Source: Spirochaetaceae bacterium
Lineage (GTDB): Bacteria; Spirochaetota; Spirochaetia; CADAEX01
NCBI GenBank assembly: GCA_009778835.1
Contig: WRFK01000087.1
Span: 1 to 6,784 of the forward strand
Direction of reading: 5' to 3'
Length of the DNA: 6,784 bases
The translations under genes and the position numbers were made by a program. Every line of letters starts with the position of its first letter. The stretch's first letter is position 1. Of this stretch, positions 1 to 5,843 are shown piece by piece. The notes under the pieces were generated by a model, which saw only the letters and a program-made list of their open reading frames with translations, had not been told where the DNA came from and did no database searches.

Positions 1-26
1 ATAATCTGAATCAAATTAGCAAAATT

Positions 27-61
27 AAAAACCACGTACATATTGAAAATACGTGGTTTTT
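27..61 (-). terminator. Intrinsic terminator downstream of tRNA-Val
   Basis: A perfect 12-bp inverted repeat (arms 27-38 and 50-61, 11-nt loop) lies 5 nt beyond the tRNA 3' end. Read on the minus strand, the stem GTACGTGG-type arm runs into a T-rich tract (TTTTTAATTTT), as expected of a Rho-independent terminator. Because both arms carry A/T tails it could also stop transcription arriving from the left on the plus strand. Confidence 0.8.
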
Positions 62-66
62 AACGA

Positions 67-139
67 TGGGAACAGTAGGACTCGAACCTATGACATCTTG
101 CTTGTAAGGCAAGCGCTCTCCCAGCTGAGCTAATCGCCC
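67..139 (-). tRNA. tRNA-Val (anticodon UAC), acceptor stem mismatched
   Basis: The minus strand folds as a 73-nt tRNA: D arm GCTC/GAGC with AGCTGGGA loop, a perfect 5-bp anticodon stem CTTGC/GCAAG around loop CTTACAA (anticodon TAC, valine), a 5-nt variable region, and a T loop TTCGAGT closed by four pairs. The discriminator is A and CCA is not encoded. The acceptor stem is abnormal: the 5' strand GGGCGAT faces TGTTCCC, giving three G-C pairs and one G-T wobble but C-T, A-G and T-T mismatches, plus an A-C mismatch at the T-stem base. Most valine tRNAs starting GGGCGAT end ATCGCCC. The gene may be a working variant, a chimera of two tRNA genes or a decaying copy. The promoter and terminator around it look intact. 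Confidence 0.85.
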
Positions 140-150
140 TTACAAAAAGG

Positions 151-179
151 ACACTAACATATTGTTTTTTTGATGTCAA
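151..179 (-). promoter_or_regulatory. Promoter of tRNA-Val
   Basis: On the minus strand a perfect -35 box TTGACA (174-179) is followed after 17 bp by TAGTGT (151-156), which keeps the key T, A and final T of the -10 box. Transcription would start about 5 nt before the mature tRNA 5' end at 139. The perfect -35 and the position make this the best promoter match in the window. Confidence 0.65.
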
Positions 180-180
180 C

Positions 181-205
181 AGAAATAAGATTTTTTCTTA
201 TTTTT
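181..205. terminator. AT-only hairpin with T run, possible weak terminator
   Basis: Arms AAATAAGA (183-190) and TCTTATTT (196-203) pair perfectly over a TTTTT loop, directly after the stop of the DUF2271-like gene. The T run follows the hairpin on the plus strand, not on the minus strand where the gene is read, so its role as that gene's terminator is doubtful. It sits just upstream of the tRNA -35 box. Confidence 0.3.
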
Positions 206-763
206 TTACGGAATATATACAGCTTTCACTCTTTCAAGCATATTTTTTTCTTTTTCAGCGCTATTGCCAAAAAATTCTGCTTTTGCAACAACTTCGTTCT
301 TTTCCTTGCCAATTTTTATAATTCCGCTATATATCACACTGTTTTCGCCTCTTAAAGTTCCTTCTACAAAAAACTTATATTCTCCGTCTGCTATTTGCTT
401 ACCTGTTTTATCTGTACAGTTCCAGATATATTTCAACTCTCCTGTTCCTGGTGTAGCAGATGAGAATGCATCGATTTCTGTTTTACTCAATTTTGCAAGT
501 CCGGATTTTTTAACCCATTCAGAAAGAGAAGCAGCTCTTCTTTCCCAGCCGCCTCTTGCAGTAAAATTTGTCGCGTAAATTGTTTTTATAAAATCTCCAT
601 TGCTGTTTTCAATCCAGACAGCAAACTGATTACTCCCAAACCCGCTTTGTTTTGTGTAGACAAAAGATATTTCTACAGTTCCTGATTTTTTATCTTGCGC
701 AAAACATAATAGAGCAGTAAAAATTATTAATAAAATTGCCATAAAATATTTTAATTTAGTCAT
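206..763 (-). CDS. Exported DUF2271-like protein
   Basis: A 185-residue protein with a classic export signal: K3/K5, a hydrophobic stretch at residues 7-21 and a likely signal peptidase I site after A22 (CFA|QDK). The cysteine at 20 (ALLC) only loosely resembles a lipobox, so lipidation is uncertain. The mature part has a DUF2271-like pattern: a beta strand (TVEISFVYT), then SNQFAVWIENSNGDFIKTI at about 44-62, a tryptophan-rich segment at 73-83, and DGEYKFFVEG near residue 130, the kind of motif seen in small immunoglobulin-like periplasmic domains. DUF2271 proteins are periplasmic and often found near flavin or iron-related membrane proteins in other bacteria, but nothing of that kind lies here. 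The gene stands alone, divergent from the HD-domain gene. An AAAGGA ribosome site lies upstream of the ATG. The family call is from memory of the motif and the function is unknown. Confidence 0.75.
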   Translation of the reverse strand: MTKLKYFMAILLIIFTALLCFAQDKKSGTVEISFVYTKQSGFGSNQFAVWIENSNGDFIKTIYATNFTARGGWERRAASLSEWVKKSGLAKLSKTEIDAFSSATPGTGELKYIWNCTDKTGKQIADGEYKFFVEGTLRGENSVIYSGIIKIGKEKNEVVAKAEFFGNSAEKEKNMLERVKAVYIP

Positions 764-794
764 TTTCCCATCCTTTATTTTTAGTTATTTTTAC

Positions 795-823
795 ATTATA
801 AAATGGTTTACTATTTTATGAAA
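795..823 (-). promoter_or_regulatory. Possible promoter of the DUF2271-like gene
   Basis: Perfect -10 box TATAAT on the minus strand (795-800) about 32 bp before the start codon. At 17 bp spacing the -35 region reads TTTCAT (818-823), a poor match. The region is very AT-rich, so a chance match is possible. Confidence 0.35.
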
Positions 824-905
824 TAAATTTATTAATAATTTTATAACAAAATACAGGAAAGATATATTATATATTTTGAAATATTAAAAATTATGGAGTA
901 ATTAT

Positions 906-1586
906 ATGAATTATGAACAATGTCGCAACTGTTATAAATTGGTTGATGACAATAAGTTAATACAATATTTTATAGATGTCATTGAGGCAAAGGATAAATA
1001 TACACAAGGACATTCTCACCATGTTAAAGTCATAACCGAAGCAATTTATGACTGTCTGCCTAAAAATTATCAAAATAAACTGGATAAATCAAAAATTATT
1101 AATGCCGCATTGCTGCATGATATTGGGAAAATTGAGACTCCCGATATGATTTTAAATAAAGCCAGCAGCTTAACAGATGATGAATGGAAAGTTATGCAGG
1201 AACATCCAAAAACCAGTAAAGAGATATTAAAAAATACAGTCTTTAGAGAAATGGGAGATTGGGTTTTATATCATCATGAAAGAATTGATGGCAGGGGCTA
1301 TTATGGATTAAAAGAAGAAAAAATACCTTTAGAGTCCAAAATAATAGCAATAGCAGATACCTTTTCTGCCCTAAGAACATATAGGATATATCGGCCTGCA
1401 AAAACTATGGAAGAAACATTAAAAATAATGCGAGAGAGTGCCGGTACTCAACTGGATAAAGAACTGCTGGAATATTTTTTCTCATTGGATATAAAAACAC
1501 TCGATAAGCTTGAATGTAATTGTGAGATATGCCGCCAACGCAGAGAAGCGTTGCAAGATAACGGGACATATCTTGGTGCAAGGTGA
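906..1586 (+). CDS. HD-GYP-type phosphohydrolase with cysteine-rich ends
   Basis: A 226-residue stand-alone HD domain of the HD-GYP class, whose characterised members hydrolyse cyclic di-GMP in the cytoplasm. Metal-ligand and signature residues are in order: GHSHHV (H36), LLHDIGK (H71-D72, K75), P79 and ILNK, EHP (H100), HHERIDGRGY (H123-H124, D128, G131-Y132), then D151. Two signature positions differ: the GYP motif reads GYY with one residue fewer in the loop, and the usual D in DxFDAL is S154. Similar GYY variants occur in the family, so activity is plausible but the nucleotide substrate is not certain. There is no receiver or sensor domain. Instead the N-terminus carries C6-x-x-C9 and the C-terminus C204-x-C206-x-x-C209, which could bind a metal. 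GGAG sits 8 nt before the ATG. The gene is divergent from the DUF2271-like gene and convergent with the META lipoprotein gene, leaving only 22 bp between stops. Confidence 0.88.
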   Translation: MNYEQCRNCYKLVDDNKLIQYFIDVIEAKDKYTQGHSHHVKVITEAIYDCLPKNYQNKLDKSKIINAALLHDIGKIETPDMILNKASSLTDDEWKVMQEHPKTSKEILKNTVFREMGDWVLYHHERIDGRGYYGLKEEKIPLESKIIAIADTFSALRTYRIYRPAKTMEETLKIMRESAGTQLDKELLEYFFSLDIKTLDKLECNCEICRQRREALQDNGTYLGAR

Positions 1587-1608
1587 GATTACTATAGATC
1601 GAATTAAT

Positions 1609-2103
1609 TTATTTGGAAAAATATATTAGCTTTGATTTCCCATTTGCGTTATCAACAGTATATAATATAAGATTATTATCTTTTATCTCCCATGAAGTTG
1701 TCTTTTGCAGTAGCTGAAAATATTCATCTTCCTGCAGTAATAAATTTTCTGTATCTGTTAAAAGTGCCATTCTTGTTGAAGCTATAAGGGAAAATGATAT
1801 TTTTTCCCCATTTTGATTTGTTATCTGACCTGTATAATTATTGGGAAAGCCTTTCCCCGAAATATTGTTGTTCCTGAAAATAAGAGTAAACATATTTTCC
1901 TGGTGCATTGTATTCATTTTATTCCTGTCCAGTTCTATATTTTTATCTGGTCTTTCTACTTTTATAAGCTGCCATGTTTTTTCCTGTAAGTTACTAAAAT
2001 CTGCTTTTTTATCATTAGAGCCTTTATTGCAAAAAGAAGAGCAAGATACCAATAAAATAACTATTGCGGCAATAGTTGAAAAAAACAAACTTTTAATTTT
2101 CAT
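1609..2103 (-). CDS. META-domain lipoprotein (HslJ-like)
   Basis: A 164-residue lipoprotein. The first 20 residues form a signal peptide ending in the lipobox LVSC, so C21 would be lipidated and the protein anchored to a membrane. After a short polar linker, residues about 39-163 form one META domain (formerly DUF306): it opens with W-Q-L at 44-46, has FTLIF at 72-76, the glycine/asparagine turn ISGKGFPNNYTG at 81-92 (normally G-x-N-x-Y-x-G) and the hallmark IASTRMA at 107-113, where the usual following cysteine is replaced by leucine. META proteins such as HslJ are small envelope proteins linked to stress or novobiocin tolerance in E. coli; the molecular role is unknown. The gene follows the TpLRR lipoprotein gene by 16 bp, with AGGAG 8 nt before its ATG, so the two are probably co-transcribed. 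Confidence 0.85.
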   Translation of the reverse strand: MKIKSLFFSTIAAIVILLVSCSSFCNKGSNDKKADFSNLQEKTWQLIKVERPDKNIELDRNKMNTMHQENMFTLIFRNNNISGKGFPNNYTGQITNQNGEKISFSLIASTRMALLTDTENLLLQEDEYFQLLQKTTSWEIKDNNLILYTVDNANGKSKLIYFSK

Positions 2104-2119
2104 ATAAAATACTCCTATA

Positions 2120-2689
2120 TCATTTTATTATTTTTACATTATAATCAAACGCATCTTTTCCAATATAAGCAGCAGAATTAGGAATGACAACACTTGTTAG
2201 TTGGTTTTCAGTAAAAGCCTCATCGCCTATATGGACAATAGAGTGGGCAATAATGAGCCCTTTAAGCTGATTATTAGAAAAAGCCTTATCGCCAATAGAC
2301 GTAAGATTATATGGAGTTACAACATTTTTCAGTTTATTTCCAAGAAACGCAGAATTACCAATATGGGTAAGAGATCTTGGCAATAATATTCCTGTTAATT
2401 CATTAAAAGCAAATGCATTATCCCCTATATAAGTAACATTTTTTGGGATTGCTATACTTGTCAGTTGTTTTTCGGCAAACGCATTATTTCCAATCGCAAC
2501 GACTTTTATATGATTTATTTCTTTAGGTATAACTACCTTTTTTGATTCCCCTATATACTCTGTTATTATTATTTCCCCTGAGGATTTTTCATATTTAAAA
2601 TCAGCTATTGCTTTTTTTGTTTGACGATTGCCGCAAGAAATAAAGCAGAGAGAGGCAAAAAGCAAAATCAATAAGACTTTCTTACTCAT
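2120..2689 (-). CDS. BspA/TpLRR-type leucine-rich repeat lipoprotein
   Basis: A small lipoprotein of 189-190 residues. Two adjacent ATG codons are possible (2692 and 2689); the second is 7 nt from AGGAG, the first only 4, so I chose 2689. The lipobox FISC puts the lipidated cysteine at residue 20 of the longer form. Residues about 40-62 are a capping segment (VVIPKEI). Then six copies of a unit of exactly 22 residues follow, each beginning IGxxAF (IG at 67, 89, 111, 133, 155 and 177), with the pattern IGxxAFxxNxLxxxxxPxxxxx. This is the Treponema pallidum/BspA class of leucine-rich repeat, which forms an extended solenoid on the cell surface and in known examples binds host proteins or other bacteria. 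Ligand unknown. With only six units it is small for the family. It heads a two-gene lipoprotein operon with the META gene. Confidence 0.9.
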   Translation of the reverse strand: MSKKVLLILLFASLCFISCGNRQTKKAIADFKYEKSSGEIIITEYIGESKKVVIPKEINHIKVVAIGNNAFAEKQLTSIAIPKNVTYIGDNAFAFNELTGILLPRSLTHIGNSAFLGNKLKNVVTPYNLTSIGDKAFSNNQLKGLIIAHSIVHIGDEAFTENQLTSVVIPNSAAYIGKDAFDYNVKIIK

Positions 2690-2707
2690 CATAAAGCTCC
2701 TGAAAAT

Positions 2708-2736
2708 ATAATATAGTTTTTTTAGTTAATAGTCAC
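2708..2736 (-). promoter_or_regulatory. Possible promoter of the TpLRR-META operon
   Basis: Minus strand: GTGACT (2731-2736, four of six to the -35 consensus), 17 bp, then TATTAT (2708-2713, five of six to the -10 consensus), about 18 bp upstream of the start codon. Sequence match only. Confidence 0.4.
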
Positions 2737-2799
2737 TATATCAATTCTTTTATATTTCATTTTCCTGATGGGGGAGTCATAAACTCCTTTATAATAACC

Positions 2800-2828
2800 T
2801 TGACTGATTGGGAAAAAATTGAGATATT
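2800..2828 (+). promoter_or_regulatory. Promoter of the Bax inhibitor-1 family gene
   Basis: TTGACT (2800-2805, five of six) is followed after 17 bp by GATATT (2823-2828, four of six). Transcription would begin near 2835, just before the AAGGAG ribosome site at 2845-2850. This supports the downstream TTG start and argues against translation from 2819. Confidence 0.55.
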
Positions 2829-2857
2829 TTATATATATTATTTTAAGGAGTTTAAAG

Positions 2858-3559
2858 TTGATTGAAAGATCAGATTATTTATCTAATGAAAGGGCAGTCA
2901 AAGAGAGAAGCCTTTTAAAAAATGTATATATGTGGATGACAGCAGGTCTTGCTTTAACCGCAGTTGTCTCTTTATGGATGGTTTCCAACCCGCAAAGGAT
3001 TGTTTATCTTTTTCAGTCCAAATTGATATGGGTTTTTCTTATAGCTGAATTTATACTAGTATTTTTTCTTTCAGCAAGAATAATGAATATGAAACCTCAA
3101 ACTGCTGTTTTATCTTTTACAGCATATTCAATACTTAATGGAATAACTTTATCAGGTATATTTTTTCTCTATACTGCAGTAAGCATTGCCTCTACTTTAT
3201 TTATAACAGCAGGTACTTTTGCAGCAATGAGCCTTTATGCTGTAACAACAAAAAGAGATTTATCCAAAATGGGCAGCTACCTGATGATGGGGTTAATAGG
3301 CATTATAATAGCTTCTGTTGTTAATATATTTTTAAAAAGCCCTGCATTATACTGGGTGGTCTCTTATGCAGGAGTTCTTGTTTTTTGCGGACTTACTGCT
3401 TATGATACTCAAAATATATTAAGAATGAGCAGAGAGTATTCTGGCTCTATTGCAGAAGAAGATTATATAAGGTTTTCGATTATTGGGGCATTAAAATTAT
3501 ATCTTGATTTTATCAATATGTTTATTTTCTTTCTTAGAATTTTTGGAAGAAGGAATTAG
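2858..3559 (+). CDS. Bax inhibitor-1 (TMBIM/YccA-like) membrane protein
   Basis: A 233-residue inner-membrane protein of the Bax inhibitor-1 family. The start is TTG at 2858, 7 nt after a strong AAGGAG; the frame stays open to another TTG at 2819, but that would place the ribosome site inside the gene. Seven hydrophobic helices can be counted (about 22-42, 54-73, 84-104, 107-128, 140-159, 163-180, 202-226). Family blocks are clear: SLYAVTTKRDLSKMGSYL (115-132), GLTAYDTQNI (168-177) and GALKLYLDFINMF (200-212). D173 and D207 probably correspond to the paired aspartates that gate the calcium leak in Bacillus YetJ. Bacterial members are calcium/proton-sensitive channels or partners of the FtsH protease (YccA); which applies here cannot be told. 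It has its own promoter and faces away from the lipoprotein pair. Confidence 0.92.
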   Translation: MIERSDYLSNERAVKERSLLKNVYMWMTAGLALTAVVSLWMVSNPQRIVYLFQSKLIWVFLIAEFILVFFLSARIMNMKPQTAVLSFTAYSILNGITLSGIFFLYTAVSIASTLFITAGTFAAMSLYAVTTKRDLSKMGSYLMMGLIGIIIASVVNIFLKSPALYWVVSYAGVLVFCGLTAYDTQNILRMSREYSGSIAEEDYIRFSIIGALKLYLDFINMFIFFLRIFGRRN

Positions 3560-3611
3560 CCGAAGGCGTCCCAAGTAAATTTATTAAATGAGAGTAAATC
3601 TTTAGATAAAG

Positions 3612-3654
3612 CTATGGGATACAGCTTCGCTTATACCCCATAGTTTTGCGAAGC
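3612..3654 (+). other. Two interleaved inverted repeats, pseudoknot-like
   Basis: Between the Bax inhibitor gene and rsmD, CTATGGG (3612-3618) pairs with CCCATAG (3637-3643), and GCTTCGC (3624-3630) pairs with GCGAAGC (3648-3654). The arms alternate A-B-A'-B', so the RNA could form an H-type pseudoknot or switch between two hairpins. The first hairpin can be lengthened by ATA/TAT and AGC/GCT inside it. TTTT lies between the last two arms, so the first hairpin could also act as a weak terminator for the upstream gene. Confidence 0.45.
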
Positions 3655-3678
3655 ACCCTGTGGGTAAAAAAAAATTTA

Positions 3679-3709
3679 TCCTTCGCGTCTTTGCACCTTT
3701 GCGTGAGGT
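3679..3709 (+). repeat. Dispersed-repeat-like segment (CTTCGCGTCTTTGCACC type)
   Basis: The segment ending just before rsmD reads CTTCGCGTCTTTGCACC followed by TTTGCGTGAGG. Internally it repeats TTTGCRCC/TTTGCGTG. Very similar sequences recur between genes in many unrelated bacterial genomes, so I take this as a copy of that repeat class. Its last bases, GAGG (3705-3708), double as the ribosome binding site of rsmD. This is recognition from memory, without a search. Confidence 0.45.
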
Positions 3710-3715
3710 TTTTCA

Positions 3716-4264
3716 ATGAGAATAACAGGGGGCATTTACTGCAACAGAAGAATCAAATGCCCAAAAGGGGTTATCCGCCCTGCAATGGACAGGATGAGAG
3801 AATCTATGTTCTCAATATTAGGTGGCCTCTATGGGCTCTCTTTTCTTGATCTGTTTAGCGGATCTGGAATTGTGGGTATAGAGGCAGCCTCAAGAGGTGC
3901 ATCATCTGTTACTTTTGTTGAAAAGGATAGAATAAAAAAAGTTGTTTTGCATGAAAATGTTAAAATTGCAGATAATTGTAAAACAGAAATTTTTATTATG
4001 CCTGCTGAAAGATTTATTTCATTAACTAAAAATAAATTTGATATAGTTTTTCTTGATCCTCCGTTCCCTCTTAAAAAAAAGCAGGAACTCCTTGAACTTG
4101 TTTCAAAGAAAAATATTTTAAATCCTTCAGGGCTTGTTATAATCCATCATCCTGTGGAAGAAATATGGCAGGAAAAAATCGATACTCTTTTGCTTGAAGA
4201 TAAAAGAAAATACGGAAGGTCAATTTTACTTTTTTACCGTTACAATGTGCAGGAGAGTAATTAG
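3716..4264 (+). CDS. rsmD: 16S rRNA (guanine966-N2)-methyltransferase RsmD
   Basis: A 182-residue cytoplasmic SAM-dependent enzyme that methylates N2 of G966 in 16S rRNA during 30S assembly; the length is typical. The family opening RITGG is at residues 2-6. It is followed by the RNA-contact block IRPAMDRMRESMFSIL (20-35, usually RPTxDRxREALFNIL), the SAM-binding loop FLDLFSGSGIVGIEAASRGA (43-62), the acidic residue E69 for the ribose, N81, and the catalytic DPPF (114-117), the N-methyltransferase motif IV of the guanine-N2 type. The ATG lies 7-8 nt after GAGG. The gene follows the structured spacer on the plus strand and converges with mutT, the two stops being 6 bp apart with no visible terminator between them. 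No key residue is missing. Confidence 0.93.
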   Translation: MRITGGIYCNRRIKCPKGVIRPAMDRMRESMFSILGGLYGLSFLDLFSGSGIVGIEAASRGASSVTFVEKDRIKKVVLHENVKIADNCKTEIFIMPAERFISLTKNKFDIVFLDPPFPLKKKQELLELVSKKNILNPSGLVIIHHPVEEIWQEKIDTLLLEDKRKYGRSILLFYRYNVQESN

Positions 4265-4270
4265 AAAAAG

Positions 4271-4663
4271 TTAATACCCATTATTGAGAAGGTGATTAAC
4301 AATTATAATATCTGATTCAGGAAATTGATATTTTTTAAGATCAGCCTCATCTGCCCAAACATATTCTGTGTGTTCGGTAAGCTCAAATATTTCGGATAAA
4401 ATATCAATTTTAAAAGCTATAAGTTTATATATCTTTTCGTTATGCTTAAAAAGCCCTGAACAGAGCATATTATTAACTTTTATATTGACATTAAATTCTT
4501 CGCGAAATTCCCGTGCAAGACCTTCCTCGGGCAGTTCCCCTTTTTCGGTCTTCCCGCCGGGGAATTCCCATAAATTGCCTATAATTTTCCCTGGTTTTCT
4601 TTTTGCAATAAAATATTTATTATTGCATTTAGCAACTCCTGCAGTAGATACAGAATAGGACAT
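4271..4663 (-). CDS. mutT: MutT-like Nudix hydrolase (8-oxo-dGTP diphosphatase)
   Basis: A 130-residue Nudix hydrolase from the preferred ATG at 4663, close to the 129 residues of E. coli MutT. The Nudix box runs from G37 to V59: G-x5-E43-x7-R51-E52-F-x-E55-E56-x-N58-V59, complete except that the final glycine is asparagine. It is preceded by NLWEFPGGK, the MutT hallmark that stacks on the purine. MutT removes 8-oxo-dGTP from the nucleotide pool and prevents A:T to C:G mutations; substrates of individual Nudix proteins vary. The start is ambiguous: the ATG at 4663 lies 6 nt after the stop of the upstream membrane gene but has no clear ribosome site, whereas an ATG at 4723 has AGGA in front, overlaps that gene by 55 bp and adds 20 residues not expected for MutT. 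Either way translation is probably coupled. It is the last gene of the minus-strand operon. Confidence 0.85.
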   Translation of the reverse strand: MSYSVSTAGVAKCNNKYFIAKRKPGKIIGNLWEFPGGKTEKGELPEEGLAREFREEFNVNIKVNNMLCSGLFKHNEKIYKLIAFKIDILSEIFELTEHTEYVWADEADLKKYQFPESDIIIVNHLLNNGY

Positions 4664-4668
4664 AAGTT

Positions 4669-5079
4669 TTAAAGAAACAAAACACGGGGAAATAGAAAGT
4701 GCATAAATGCAATTACCATGCATGCAATTCCTATAAGGGATTTATACTTTTCTATAAACAGATCAATTGATCCAAGAGTTCCTTCCAAAACCCCTTTTTT
4801 TTCTAAAAGATATTTGCAAAAAAAGTAAGCTGCTATTGTAAGACTTGCTACAGCAGGGAGCAGGTCTCCTATTATATAGAGATCACCTTCAAAGACACTT
4901 ATGATTTTAAAAATTCCTGCAACTGCGGCAATTACTGCAAAAATGAGTGTATATGTTTCTGATTTTAAAATCTTATGGCAAAGGTCAAAAGTTGAAATTT
5001 TTTTGCTAATAACATCTCCTGCCAATAAGAATCCACCCAGCAAATTAACTAAAATAGACAAAACATAAAATTGAACCAT
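4669..5079 (-). CDS. Four-helix membrane protein of unknown function
   Basis: A 136-residue integral membrane protein that I do not recognise. Four hydrophobic segments are visible at about 3-22, 41-62, 68-92 and 113-134, separated by short charged loops (GDVISKK, FEGD, LLEKKG, EKYK). There is no signal peptide and no catalytic or metal-binding motif; acidic residues G66-D67 and G72-D73 border helix 3. GGAG lies 8 nt before the ATG. It sits in the minus-strand cluster 52 bp after the single-pass membrane gene and directly before mutT, with stop and start 6 nt apart (or overlapping). The codon use and AT content match the neighbours, so this looks like a resident gene, probably conserved in near relatives. 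Confidence 0.8.
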   Translation of the reverse strand: MVQFYVLSILVNLLGGFLLAGDVISKKISTFDLCHKILKSETYTLIFAVIAAVAGIFKIISVFEGDLYIIGDLLPAVASLTIAAYFFCKYLLEKKGVLEGTLGSIDLFIEKYKSLIGIACMVIAFMHFLFPRVLFL

Positions 5080-5131
5080 TTATGATCTCCCTTTGCCTAA
5101 TAATATCTGAATCTTGTTTGAAGGTCAAATA

Positions 5132-5668
5132 TTATTTTTCACCCTTTATTTTAGATTTAAGTTGTATAGTCTTATCACTATATATAATATTTGCATATAA
5201 AATTGAATTTTTATGAACCTTATAATTAGTTATGGGTATTGCTGTTCTTAAAATCACTTCTTTATTTGAGCTGGCAGGCATATTATCAAAAAATTTTTTA
5301 TAAAAATCTTTGTTATCAGATAAGTTAATTGTTACTTCAAAAGGTAATGGTTCATCTGATATTTTTGATTTTTGCTTTTTTTCAATTGTAAGGCTTACAA
5401 GTATATTATTATCAAAAATATATCCATTTAAAAGAAAATTAAAATCAGGATTAAAATCCCTGTTAGCTGTATATCTGGTGTAAAAAGTAATTATCGGGAA
5501 CAGAATACATATAAGAATAAGATTGATAATAATTATGTTAAGGGGTTTAAATCTAAAAAAACCTTTTAACTTTGATTTATCTTTTCCAGCACCGGCAGGC
5601 ATCATTGCAAGTCTTTCTTCTCTGTTATAATGATGTTCTAATGGTTTTTTTTCAAAGTTATTTGACAT
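5132..5668 (-). CDS. Single-pass membrane protein of unknown function
   Basis: A 178-residue protein with a polar, basic N-terminal region (1-42, including NREERLAM and the cluster KDKSKLKGFFRFK), one membrane helix at about 43-63, and a C-terminal region of some 115 residues. By the positive-inside rule the N-terminus is cytoplasmic and the C-terminus lies outside. The outer part is rich in alternating hydrophobic residues and beta-forming stretches (ILVSLTIEKK, FEVTINLSD, KEVILRTAIPI, SILYANIIYSD), suggesting a small beta-sandwich, but I recognise no family. GAGG is 7 nt before the ATG and lies just outside the GC-rich element, so translation signals survived the insertion. It is second in the nnrD-to-mutT cluster, separated from nnrD by the element. 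Confidence 0.8.
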   Translation of the reverse strand: MSNNFEKKPLEHHYNREERLAMMPAGAGKDKSKLKGFFRFKPLNIIIINLILICILFPIITFYTRYTANRDFNPDFNFLLNGYIFDNNILVSLTIEKKQKSKISDEPLPFEVTINLSDNKDFYKKFFDNMPASSNKEVILRTAIPITNYKVHKNSILYANIIYSDKTIQLKSKIKGEK

Positions 5669-5699
5669 TACTATCCTCTTTTTTCCTGCAGTTTATCTT

Positions 5700-5731
5700 G
5701 GCGTCCATGTTGTGTTGCCCATGGCTAGCGC
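5700..5731 (+). repeat. Direct repeat copy A, split by a 14-bp insertion
   Basis: GGCGTCCATG (5700-5709) and GCTAGCGC (5724-5731) are separated by TTGTGTTGCCCATG. The same two parts are joined without a gap at 5826-5843. CCATGGCTAGCGC (5719-5731) is identical to 5831-5843. Confidence 0.8.
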
Positions 5732-5825
5732 TGGATGTTATCATCCTTAGCGTTCCTCGCGCCGATCGCTTGGCCGTGTCCCCGATGGACACGATCCGCC
5801 TGTGGCGCAAGGAAAGTCGCTCACA

Positions 5826-5843
5826 GGCGTCCATGGCTAGCGC
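5826..5843 (+). repeat. Direct repeat copy B, uninterrupted
   Basis: GGCGTCCATGGCTAGCGC is an 18-bp unit matching both parts of copy A. It contains the palindromes CCATGG and GCTAGC; the TAG inside GCTAGC ends the nnrD reading frame. Confidence 0.8.

Noticed and set aside
264..578. 104-codon plus-strand frame opposite the DUF2271-like gene
   Set aside because: Antisense shadow of a gene with signal peptide, ribosome site and family motifs.
2120..2500. Regular 66-bp spacing that might suggest a CRISPR or tandem DNA repeat
   Set aside because: The regularity is the 22-residue protein repeat; the DNA copies are diverged and there are no identical repeats with unique spacers.
2773..2788. Small GGAGT/ACTCC hairpin upstream of the Bax inhibitor promoter
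   Set aside because: Only five pairs, no partner site and no known operator; too weak to call.
2819..2857. Upstream TTG start adding 13 residues to the Bax inhibitor protein
   Set aside because: The extension contains the -10 region and the AAGGAG ribosome site, so translation must start at 2858.
3646..3849. Plus-strand frame overlapping the repeat and the start of rsmD
   Set aside because: Overlaps rsmD in another frame; its N-terminal part is the intergenic repeat.
5099..5136. AATAATAT/ATATTATT inverted repeat between the two membrane protein genes
   Set aside because: Purely A/T, 8 bp with a long loop, no T run after it on the minus strand; expected by chance in such AT-rich DNA.
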